Source of the DNA: Castor canadensis
Taxonomy: Eukaryota; Chordata; Mammalia; Rodentia; Castoridae
Direction: 5' to 3'
Assembly (NCBI RefSeq): GCF_047511655.1
Contig: NC_133386.1
Coordinates: 74,904,501 to 74,968,500, forward strand
Length of the DNA: 64,000 nucleotides
The notes under the pieces are model-generated. The model saw only the letters and a program-made list of their open reading frames with translations. It did not search any database and was not told the origin of the DNA. Shown here piece by piece: positions 1-9,182 of the stretch. The translations under genes and the position numbers were made by a program. Each line of letters opens with the position of its first letter. The stretch's first letter is position 1.

Positions 1-670
1 AAAGGAAAAACTGAAGAGCTATTAGTCAAACAACTCAAGACCTGCCTAAGGAATATGCAAGAACTCACTGACTCCATCAAAAGACCAAACCTGAGAATCA
101 TGGACATTGAAGAAGGAGAAGAGGTGCAAGCAAAAGGGATTCATAATATATTCAACAAAATAACAGAAAAATTCTGAAATCTAGAGAAAGTTATACCCAT
201 TCAGGTACAGGAAGCCTCTGGGACACCAAATAGACTTGATGAAAATAGAACTACCCCATGATATATTATCATTAAAACAACAAGCACAGAGAATAAAGAA
301 AGAATATTGAAGGCTGTAAGAGAGAAAAAAACCCAAATAATATATTAAGGTAAACCCATCAAAATCACAGCAGATTACTCAACAGAAACCTTAGAAGCAA
401 GAAGGGCATGGAGTGAATTATTCAAGGCACTGAGTGAAAATAGCTTCAACCCTAGAATACTGGACCTAGCAAAACTATCATTCAAAATAGATGGAGCAAT
501 TAAGGTTTTCCATGATAAACAGAAACTAAAACTATATATGGACCACAAAGCCACCACTACAAAACATTCTCTAAGGAATTCTGCACACAGAAAATGAAAG
601 CAAACAAAACCATGAGAGGACAGGCAGTACCAAACACAGGAGAAGAAAGACAAGGAATCAGAGATTAACA
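1..670 (+). pseudogene. L1 ORF1 remnant (copy A)
   Basis: This is the C-terminal part of ORF1p, the trimeric nucleic-acid-binding chaperone of the L1 RNP. The conserved RPNLRI segment at the start of the RRM-like domain is still readable near base 85. The C-terminal domain is recognisable around 340-600 (KPIKITAD-, PAKLSF-like and DKQKLK-like stretches, with the middle one altered). In-frame stops (for example near 176, 259 and 346) and small indels break it. The N-terminal coiled coil lies outside the window. No protein is expected. Confidence 0.88.
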
Positions 671-718
671 TTGATTCAGCTGCACACAATCAAACCCCCA
701 AACAACAAAAACAACTAA

Positions 719-1636
719 ATGACAAGAATCAACACATATGTATTAATACTAACACTGAATGTTAACAGACCTAATTCCCCCATCAAAAGACACCATTTGG
801 CAAACTGGATTAAAAAGGAAGATCCAACAATCTGTTGTTTACAGGAGACACATCTCATTGACAGAAACAAGCACTGGCTTAGGGTGAAAGGGTGGAAGAA
901 GATTTACCAAGCCAATGGCCCATGAAAACAGGCAGTAGTAGCAATACGTATCTCAGACAAAGTAGACTTTAAACTTATATTGATCAAACAAGATACTAAT
1001 GAAAGGGGACGTACACCAAAAGGAAAATAACAATTATCAACCTATATGTACCCAACGTCAGTTCATCCAATTTCATCAAGCATACTCTGAAGGACCTAAA
1101 AGCATATGTAGACTCCAATACAGTGGTTGTGGGAGACTTTAATATCCTCCTATCACCAATAGATAGGTCATCCAAACAAAAAACCAATAAAGAAATTCTA
1201 GAACTAGTTCACACCATAGATCAAATGGACCTAGCTTATGTCTACAGAATATTTCATCCAACTTCTGCACAATATACATTCTTAGTAGCCCATGGAACCT
1301 TCTCCAAAATTGATCATATCTTAGGGCACAAAGCAAGCCTCAGCAAATATAAGAAAAGAGAAATTATCCCATGCATTCTATCTGATCACAATATATTAAA
1401 ACTAGAACTAAACAACCAAAAAAAAAAAAAGCAGAAAATATGCAAACAATTGGCAGCTAAACAACACATTGCTCAATGATCAGTGGGTCATCAATGAAAT
1501 AAAAGATGAAATTAAAAGGTTCCTGGAAGTTAATGAAAATGAAAACATGACCTACCAGAACCTATTGGACACAGCAAAGGCAGTCCTAAGAGGAAAGTTT
1601 ATAGCCATGAGTGCATATATTAAAAGGACAGAAAGA
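719..1636 (+). pseudogene. L1 ORF2 remnant, endonuclease part (copy A)
   Basis: This is the start of ORF2 of the old L1, beginning at ATG 719 (MTRINTYVLILTLNVN). The apurinic-endonuclease-like domain can be followed: an N-terminal LNVN motif, CCLQETHL with the catalytic Glu, GDFNILLS near 1135, and SDHN near 1380. Stops and frameshifts occur after base 925 and near 1479. The frame is cut at 1636 by the inserted full-length L1 and continues, broken, from 9183. It is a relic of the nicking activity used for target-primed reverse transcription. Confidence 0.9.
1622..1636 (+). repeat. Target-site duplication of full-length L1, left copy
   Basis: The 15 bases aaaaggacagaaaga here are repeated exactly at 9168-9182. 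They are the host (old L1 ORF2) sequence duplicated when the element at 1637-9167 inserted by target-primed reverse transcription. The sequence agrees with an A-rich L1 endonuclease target. Confidence 0.93.
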
Positions 1637-1647
1637 GAGGGAATTCC

Positions 1648-1658
1648 AAGATGGCGGC
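1648..1658 (+). promoter_or_regulatory. YY1-like site at the L1 5' end
   Basis: AAGATGGCGGC lies 11 bases from the 5' end of the element. It matches the YY1 core AAGATGGCGGC. In human L1 a YY1 site in the same position directs the transcription start to the first base; the same role here is inference. Confidence 0.65.
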
Positions 1659-2040
1659 TAGAGGTAGGAAGCAGAAAGTGACCCTCCTATAGTGAAATCT
1701 TGGAGAGACGCTGGAGACACACTTTGCAGGCATAATCACTGAGAAAAGGCATAACTTTGACCCCTCCACATCTCCAGCCGGTGCAGAGAATCTCCACTTC
1801 ACATTAAACGGAGAAACGAAAGGGCCCCCGGGGCCACCAGTGGCCTGTGCCCATACAGCTTGGGAAGACACGGACCAGGTGAGCTTTGTGGTACTGCGGT
1901 AGCCCCACAGACAAGCCTGGGCCAGAGCAGCATAGCCCCCTGGACAGACTGACCTCCACCCAGGGAAAAAAGAGAAACTGAGTAATAAGCAATAAGAACA
2001 GTTAAGACACGCTGGAAAGAGGGTGGGGTGCCCTGAGTGC

Positions 2041-2440
2041 TGAAGATTGGGGGAAGGGAATCCTTCCCGGGACTGTAAATAAACAAGCCGGGCGGGCCGG
2101 AGAGCCTCTGGTGGGAGCGGGGTGCGCACCCAGCAACCAGGAGTGGGGAAGCTTGTGAGAGGAGGGAAGACCCACTTCCTACGTGAACGGTAAACAAACA
2201 TGGCGGCTGGCAGGAGCAGCAGCACCGCCCAGTAAGCAGGAGCAGGAAAGCTGCTGAAAGTGGCAGTGGGAGGAAAACTTCAGAGGAGAGGGGGGAAGAC
2301 CCACCTCCCGCAAGAACTGTAAATAAACACGCAGGCCTGACAACATGGGGGCAGTGTCACCTTTCCCAGTGCTTGGAGAGGGGAAAGCCTGTAGCAGAGG
2401 CTCCCACACAGGAGAACTCTGAGCAAACAAAGCCTGTGGG
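2041..2440 (+). repeat. Diverged tandem units in the L1 5' UTR
   Basis: A motif close to ctgtaaataaaca recurs at 2073, 2188 (cggtaaacaaaca), 2317 and, weakly, about 2417. The first three are preceded by related purine-rich GGGAAG and CC-rich blocks. The spacings are about 115, 129 and 100 bp. This looks like an old monomer array, as known in 5' UTRs of other rodent L1s, but the units are too diverged to call by eye with certainty. Confidence 0.55.
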
Positions 2441-2672
2441 ACCAGGTAAGTGCTAAATTCACCCCGGAGATCTGCATAAATAACGCTGCCAGCTACAGGC
2501 TGAGAGCAGCAGGCAGGCAAGCCACAGTTGCAGATACCACTCTCAGAACTGTCTCTAGACGCTTTTTTTTCTTTTTCTCCCTACCTTTGATGAGAGAACA
2601 ACCGAATTACACCTGCAAGCCGAAAAACTTACTGAAACTGTATTGCATTTGAACTGGGGACACTTGGTGGGG

Positions 2673-2676
<4 letters not shown>

Positions 2677-2716
<40 letters not shown>

Positions 2717-2720
2717 TGTG
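2677..2720 (+). repeat. (TG)n microsatellite in L1 5' UTR
   Basis: There are about 19 TG dinucleotides, then a GA interruption and a few more TG. It lies inside the L1 5' UTR, between the GC-rich and AT-rich parts. Confidence 0.95.
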
Positions 2721-3234
2721 TAGTTTTGTTCTACTTTATGCATCCCTTTGATGAGAAAACTACAGAACAGCATCTGAGGCACCAACTCCAGGACTGGAGG
2801 TTGAGACGGACATCCAAATTATTAAGACTGAAAATGCATTGCATATAAACTTGGAAGTTTTTTAGTTTTTTTTTTTTAATTTTCTATTTTCCATTTTATT
2901 TTAATTCATTTTTATATATAGATATTACTTTCATTTACTTATTTTTTATTTTTTTTATCTTTGATTTTCAATCCTCTCTCTGTCTCTCTAATGTCTGTTC
3001 AGCTTACTGTCGATTAGTACACTAACACTCCCTGTTTATACCTTTGAAACTCTCTTGTCTGATACCTTGTTCTGCTTTCTCCCTCTTGTCTGTATATTTG
3101 TTTTCCCCTTTTCTTTAACTTCTTGCTTTCCATCTCACCTCACTCTTCCATTCTAAATATTACCATTGTTATTATTACAAGCTAGAAAATACTTAATTAC
3201 ACACAGTACAGGGACAGTAACAACACCAAGGACA

Positions 3235-4816
3235 ATGACGGGAAGACAGAAAAAACAGGGAAACCAGTTTCCCCACAGCAAAAAATTAGTACAGGAACCA
3301 GAGGGGAATGAAGAGAACAGAAACTCAGATCCAGACTCCAACAAAATGAAGATAAACTATGCCAAAGGACCCAATGAAGCCCACAAGAATAATTTAAAAG
3401 AAGACATACTACAAGTACTCAATGAGAATTTTATAGAGATGATACTGGATAGGGTCAACCAAAATGTACAGGAGACACTCAAGAAATTCCAAGACAACAA
3501 AAATAGAGAATTTGAAAAAGCAAAAGAAGAAATAAAGGAAACCATAGAAGCATTGTATAAACAACAAAGTGAAAGAGAGAACACAATGAATAAATGGATA
3601 AATGAACTCAGGACAAAAATAGACAACAATAAAGAAGAAAACTGCCAGGATATGGAAAACCTCAGAAAAAAGAACGAAACAGAACTGCAAAACAAAACAG
3701 AAGGCCAATCCAGCAGAATAGAACAAACAGAAGACAGAATCTCAGAACTTGAAGATGAAATGGTAATTAAAGGAAAAACCGAAGAACTATTAATTAAACA
3801 ACTTAAGACCTGTGAAAAGAAAATGCAAGAACTCACTGATTCCATCAAAAGACCAAACTTGAGAATCATGGGCATCGAAGAAAGAGAAGAGGTGCAAGCG
3901 AGGGGAATTTGTAATATATTCAACAAAATAATAATGGAAAATTTCCCAAATCTAGAGAAAGATATTACCATACAGATGCAAGAGGCCTCCAGGACACCAA
4001 ACAGACCAGATCAAAATAGAACTATTCCACGACATATCATCATTAAAACAACAAGTTCAGAAACTAAGGAAAGAATATTGAAGGCTGTAAGAGAGAAAAA
4101 ACAAGTAACATACAAAGGTAAACCCATCAAAATCACAGCAGACTTCTCAACCGAAACATTAAAAGCAAGGAGTGTGGGGTGAGATCTCCTGGGCACTGAA
4201 TGAAAATAACTTCAACCCCAGGATACTCTACCCAGCAAAGCTATCATTCAAAATAGATGGAGCAATAAAAGTCTTCCATGATAAGCAGAAACTAAAACAA
4301 TATGTGACCACAAAGCCACCATTACAAAAGATTCTGCAAGAGAAACTAAAGCAGATACCTTAAAGCAACTGAGGCCAATAGGAAAAGGGGACCAGGAACT
4401 AGAGAAAAGGTTAGATCAAAAAGAATTAACCTAGAAGGTAACACCCACGCACAGGAAATCAATGTGAGTCAATGCCCTGTATAGCTATCCTTATCTCAAC
4501 CAGCAAAACCCCTTGTTCCTTCCTATTATTGCTTATACTCTCTCTACAACAAAATTAGAGATAAGGGCAAAATAGTTTCTGCTGGGTATTGAGGAGGGAG
4601 CGGGAAGGGGTGGAGTGGGTGGTAAGGGAGGGGGTGGGGCAGGGGGGAGAAATAAACCAAGCCTTGTATGCACATATGAATAATGAAAGAAAAATGAAAA
4701 AAAAAAAAAAGATTCTGCAAGGGATCCTGCACACAGAAAGTGATACCCAACTTAACCATGAAAAAGCAGGCAACACCAAACCACAGGATAAGAAAAAGCA
4801 AGACAGTAGAGAGTAA
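3235..4816 (+). pseudogene. L1 ORF1 (copy B), interrupted
   Basis: ORF1p is the RNA-binding, trimeric chaperone of the L1 RNP. I start it at the first ATG, 3235 (MTGRQKKQGNQF); the open frame extends upstream only from a TTG. In order: a basic N-terminus; a long Glu/Lys-rich coiled coil (about 3400-3850); an RRM-like domain starting at RPNLRIMG (about 3855); and a C-terminal domain with KPIKITAD, PAKLSF and DKQKLK. Two lesions break it. A 2-base deletion near 4168 (compare 53510) ends the frame at 4182. The L1 3' fragment at 4341-4706 then separates the last 31 or so codons, which finish at TAA 4814-4816. Without these lesions the protein would be about 400 residues. Confidence 0.9.
4341..4706 (+). 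mobile_element. 5'-truncated L1 3' UTR fragment (copy C) inside ORF1
   Basis: This fragment of about 366 bp matches the 3' UTR of the surrounding L1 itself (compare 8805-9167): it starts at agaaactaaagcag, carries the G-rich tract (about 4590-4645) and AATAA-type signals, and ends in an A tail. It sits in ORF1 of copy B. The 15 bases aaaagattctgcaag at 4326-4340 are repeated at 4707-4721, which is a clean target-site duplication. It is the third level of nesting at this locus and was most likely supplied by the machinery of a related active L1. Confidence 0.93.
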
Positions 4817-4866
4817 CATCAAGTTAGGTACACACAATCAAACCTTCAAACAACTAAAACAACTAA

Positions 4867-7800
4867 ATGGCAGGAATCACCACATACCTATCAGTACTAA
4901 TGCTTAATGTTAATGGACTTAATTCACCCATCAAAAGACACCGTTTGGCAAAATGGATTAAAAAAGAAGATCCAACAATTTGTTGCTTACAGGAGACTCA
5001 TCTCAACAACAGAAATAAGCATATGCTTAGGATGAAAGGCTGGAAGAAGATTTACCAAGCCAATGGCCCCCAAAAACAAGCAGGAGTAGCAATACTTATC
5101 TCTGACAAAGTAGACTTCAAACCTACATTGATCAAACGAGATAAAGGACATTCCATACTAATAAAAGGGGAAATAGACCAAAAGGAAATAATAATCATCA
5201 ATCTGTACGCACCCAATGTCAACGCACCTAATTTCATCAAACATACCCTGAAAGACCTAGAAGCATATATAAGTGCCAACACAGTGGTTGTGGGAGACTT
5301 TAACACCCCATTATCATCAATAGATAGGTCATACAAACAAAAAATCAATAAAGAAATCCAAGATCTAAAATATACAATAGATCAAGTGGACCTAGTAGAT
5401 GTCTACAGAACATTTCATCCAACCTCTACACAATATACATTCTTCTCAGCAGCCCATGGAACCTTCTCCAAAATAGATCATATCCTAGGGCACAAAGCAA
5501 GCCTCAGCAAATATAAGAAAATAGAAATAATACCGTGCATACTATCTGACCACAATGCAGTAAAAGTAGAACTCAACAACAAAAGTAAAGACAAAAAACA
5601 TGCAAACAGCTGGAAACTAAATAACTCATTACTTAATGAAGAATGGATCATCGATGCAATAAAAGAGGAAATTAAAAAGTTCCTGGAAGTCAATGAAAAT
5701 GAAAACACAACCTACCGGAACCTATGGGACACAGCTAAGGCAGTCTTGAGAGGAAAGTTTATAGCCATGAGTGCATATATTAAAAAGATTGAAAGATCCC
5801 AAATCAATGACCTAATGATACATCTCAAACTCCTAGAAAAACAAGAACAAGCAAATCCCAAAACAAATAGAAGGAGAGAAATAATAGAAATAAGAGCTGA
5901 AATCAATGAAATAGAAACCAAAAAAACCATACAAAGAATTAATGAAACAAAAAGTTGGTTCTTGAAAAAATAAACAAGATCGATAGACCCCTGGCAAACC
6001 TGACTAAAATGAGGAGAGAAAAAACCCAAATTAGTAGAATTAGGAATGCAAAAGGGGAGATAACAACAAACACCATGGAAGTCCAGGAAATCATCAGAGA
6101 CTACTTTGAGAACCTATATTCAAATAAATTTGAAAATCTAAAAGAAATGGACAGATTTCTAGATACATATGATCATCCAAAACTGAACCAAGAGGAAATT
6201 AATCACCTGAATAAACCTATAACACAAAATGAAATTGAAGCAGCAATCAAGAGTCTCCCCAAAAGAAAAGTCCAGGACCTGATGGATTCTCTGCTGAATT
6301 CTATCACACCTTTAAAGAAGAACTGATACCAACCCTCCTTAAACTGTTCCACGAAATAGAAAGGGAAGGAAAACTGCCAAACACATTTTATGAAGCCAGT
6401 ATTACACTTATCCCAAAACCAGGCAAAGACACCTCCAAAAAGGAGAACTATAGGCCAATCTCCTTAATGAACATTGATGCAAAAATCCTCAACAAAATAA
6501 TGGCAAACCGAATTCAGCAACACATCAAAAAGATTATTCACCACGACCAAGTAGGCCTCATCCCAGGGATGCAGGGGTGGTTCAACATATGAAAATCAAT
6601 AAACGTAATAAACCACATTAACAGAAGCAAAGACAAAAACCACTTGATCATCTCAATAGATGCAGAAAAACGCCTTTGATAAGATCCAACATCATTTCAT
6701 GATAAAAACTCTAAGAAAACTAGGAATAGAAGGAAAGTTCCTCAACATTATAAAAGCTATATATGACAAACCTACGGCCAGCATTATACTTAATGGAGAA
6801 AAATTAAAACCATTCCCTCTAAAATCAGGAACCAGACAAGGATGCCCACTATCTCCACTTCTATTCAACATAGTACTGGAATTCCTAGCCAGAGCAATTA
6901 GGCAAGAAGAAGGAATAAAAGGAATACAAATAGGTAAAGAAACTGTCAAAATATCCCTATTTGCAGATGACATGATCCTATACCTTAAAGACCCAAAAAA
7001 CTCTACTCAGAAGCTTCTAGACATCATCAATAGCTATAGCAAGGTAGCACGGTATAAAATCAACATAGAAAAATCATTAGCATTTCTACACACTAACAAT
7101 GAGCAAACGGAAAAAGAATGTATGAAAACAATTCCATTTACAATAGCCTCAAACAAAATCAAATACCTAGGTGTAAACCTAACAAAAGATGTGAAAGACC
7201 TGTACAAGGAAAACTATACACTTCTGAAGAAAGAGATTGAGAAAGACTATAGAAAGTGGAGAGATCTCCCATGCTCATGGATTGATAGAATCAACAGAGT
7301 AAAAATGTCAATACTCCCCAAAGTAATCTACATGTTTAATGCAATTCCCATCAAAATTCCAATGACATTCATTAAAGAGATTGAAAAATCTACTGTTAAA
7401 TTTATATGGAAACACAAGAGGCCACGAATAGCCAAGGCAATACTCAGTCAAAAGAACAATGCAGGAGGTATCACAATACCTGACTTCAAACTATATTACA
7501 AAGCAATAACAATAAAAACAGCATGGTACTGGCACAAAAACAGACATGAAGACCAGTGGAACAGAATAGAAGATCCAGATATGAAGCCACACAACTATAA
7601 GCAACTTATCTGACAAAGGAGCTAAAAATATACGATGGAGAAATAGCAGCCTCTTCAACAAAAACTGCTGGGAAAACTGGTTAGCAATCTGCAAAAAACT
7701 GAAACTAGATCCATGTATATCACCCTATACCAAGATTAACTCAAAATGGATCAAGGATCTTAATATCAGACCACAAACTCTTAAGTTGATACAAGAAAGA

Positions 7801-8679
7801 GTAGGAAATACTCTGGAGTTAGTAAGTATAGGTAAGAACTTTCTCAATGAAACCCCAGCAGCACAGCAACTAAGAGATAGTATAGATAAATGGGACCTCA
7901 TAAAACTGAAAAGCTTCTGTTCATCAAAAGAAATGGTCTCTAAACTGAAGAGAACACCCACAGAGTGGGAGAAAATATTTGCCAATTACACATCAGACAA
8001 AGGACTGATAACCAGAATATACAGGGAACTTAAAAAACTAAATTCTCCCAAAACTAATGAACCAATAAAGAAATGGGCACGTGAACTAAACAGAACTTTC
8101 TCAAAAGAAGAAATTCAAATGTCCAGAAAACACATGAAAAAATGCTCACCATCTCTAGCAATAAAGGAAATGCAAATTAAAACCACGCTAAGATTCCACC
8201 TCACCCCTGTTAGAATAGCCATCATCAGCAACACCACCAACAACAGGTGTTGGCGAGGATGCGGGGAAAAATGAAACCTCTTACACTGTTGGTGGGAATG
8301 TAGACTAGTACAACCACTCTGGAAAAAAATTTGGAGGCTACTTAAAAAGCTGGACATAGATCTACCATTTAATCCAGTAATACCACTCTTGGGGATATAC
8401 CCAAAAGACTGTTACTCCAGAGGCACCTGCACATCCATGTTTATTGTGGCACTATTCACAATAGCCAAGTTATGGAAACAGCCAAGATGCCCCACCACTG
8501 ACGAATGGATTAAGAAAATGTGGTATCTATACACAATGGAATTTTATGCAGCCATGAGGAAGAACAAAATGTTATCATTCGCTGGTAAATGGATGGAATT
8601 GGAGAACATCATTCTGAGTGAGGTTAGCCTGGCTCAAAAAACCAAAAATTGTATGTTCTCGCTGATATGTGGACATTAG
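4867..8679 (+). pseudogene. L1 ORF2 (copy B), broken
   Basis: ORF2p is the L1 endonuclease and reverse transcriptase. It starts at ATG 4867, 50 bases after ORF1. The endonuclease domain is intact in frame to 5970, with Asn14 (LNVNG), Glu43 (CLQETHL), Asp144/Asn146 (GDFN) and His229 (SDHN). The RT domain follows, with [16 protein letters not shown] and catalytic FADDM at about 6960-6974. The Cys/His-rich C-terminus is near 8245-8305. The frame is lost at several points: a one-base loss near 5963, another near 6264, a stop near 6591, an extra base near 6672, a short loss near 7612 and a stop at 8272. It is nearly full length (about 1,270 codons) but not functional as read. Confidence 0.93.
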
Positions 8680-9167
8680 ATCAAGGGCAAACACAACAAG
8701 GGGATTGGACTATGAGCTCATGATAAAAGCAAGAGCACACAAGGGAGGGGTGAGGATAGGTAAGATACCTAAAAAACTAGCTAGCATTTGTTGCCCTTAA
8801 CGCAGAGAAACTAAAGCAGATACCTTAAAGCAACTGAGGCCAATAGGAAAAGGGGAACAGGTACTAGAGAAAAGGTTAGATCAAAAAGAATTAACCTAGA
8901 AGGTAACACCCACGCACAGGAAATCAATGTGAGTCAATTCCCTGTATAGCTATCCTTATCTCAACCAGCAAAAACCCTTATTCTTTCCTATTATTGCTTA
9001 TACTCTCTCTACAACAAAATTAGAAATAAGGGCAAAAAAGTTTCTGCTGGGTATTGAGGCAGGGGAGAGGGAGGGGTGGAGTGGGTTTAAGGGAGGGTGT
9101 GGGGGCAGGGGGGAGAAATGAACCAAGCCTTGTATGCACATATGAATAATAAAAGAAAAATGAAAAA
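8680..9167 (+). other. L1 3' UTR, G-rich tract, polyA signal and tail (copy B)
   Basis: The 3' UTR begins after TAG 8677-8679. Bases 9051-9116 are an almost pure purine, G-rich tract with several GGG or longer runs, and may form a G-quadruplex, as in other mammalian L1 3' UTRs. AATAAA is at 9147-9152, followed by a short A-rich tail that runs into the right target-site duplication (9168-9182). Confidence 0.88.
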
Positions 9168-9182
9168 AAAAAGGACAGAAAG
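9168..9182 (+). repeat. Target-site duplication of full-length L1, right copy
   Basis: This is an exact 15-base copy of 1622-1636, directly after the A tail of copy B. The old L1 ORF2 sequence resumes immediately afterwards (tttcaaatcaataacc). Confidence 0.93.

Larger units (their letters stand above)
1..1636 (+). mobile_element. Old L1 (copy A), left part
   Basis: This is the left part of an old LINE-1 whose right part lies at 9183-12530. Bases 1-670 match the last third of ORF1 of the younger L1 in this window (its bases 3772-4360 and 4722-4816). Bases 719-1636 match the ORF2 endonuclease region. Stops and indels interrupt both frames. The reading ends exactly where the full-length L1 (1637-9167) was inserted, and the sequence resumes beyond it after a 15-bp target-site duplication. 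The copy is cut by the left edge of the window, so its true 5' end is unknown. It is older than the element inserted into it, as its many extra substitutions and stops also suggest. Confidence 0.93.
1637..3234 (+). promoter_or_regulatory. L1 5' UTR / internal promoter region
   Basis: This region of about 1.6 kb precedes ORF1. The first 900 bases are GC-rich and contain imperfect tandem units of about 100-130 bp (see 2041-2440). A (TG)n tract follows, then an AT- and T-rich stretch at 2840-3160. In L1 the 5' UTR carries the internal RNA polymerase II promoter; that role is inferred here from position. The first bases contain a YY1-like AAGATGGCGGC. A 3' part of this UTR (from about 2985) reappears in the L1 at 53044, which shows that it belongs to the element. 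Confidence 0.8.
1637..9167 (+). mobile_element. Full-length L1 (copy B), nested in copy A
   Basis: This is a LINE-1 of about 7.5 kb with all parts: a GC-rich 5' UTR (1637-3234), ORF1 (from ATG 3235), a 50-bp spacer, ORF2 (4867-8679), and a 3' UTR with a G-rich tract, AATAAA and A tail. Exact 15-bp duplications flank it. About 366 bp of the length is a later L1 3' fragment inside ORF1 (4341-4706). Both reading frames are broken by that insert and by small indels, so it is not autonomous now. Its 3' UTR is close to those at 34438-34935 and 56435-56700, which suggests one relatively recent subfamily. Confidence 0.95.

Noticed and set aside
3166-3234. Upstream extension of L1 ORF1 by 23 codons
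   Set aside because: The frame begins at TTG. The first ATG is 3235, and the sequence from there (basic, Gln/Lys-rich) fits an ORF1p N-terminus.
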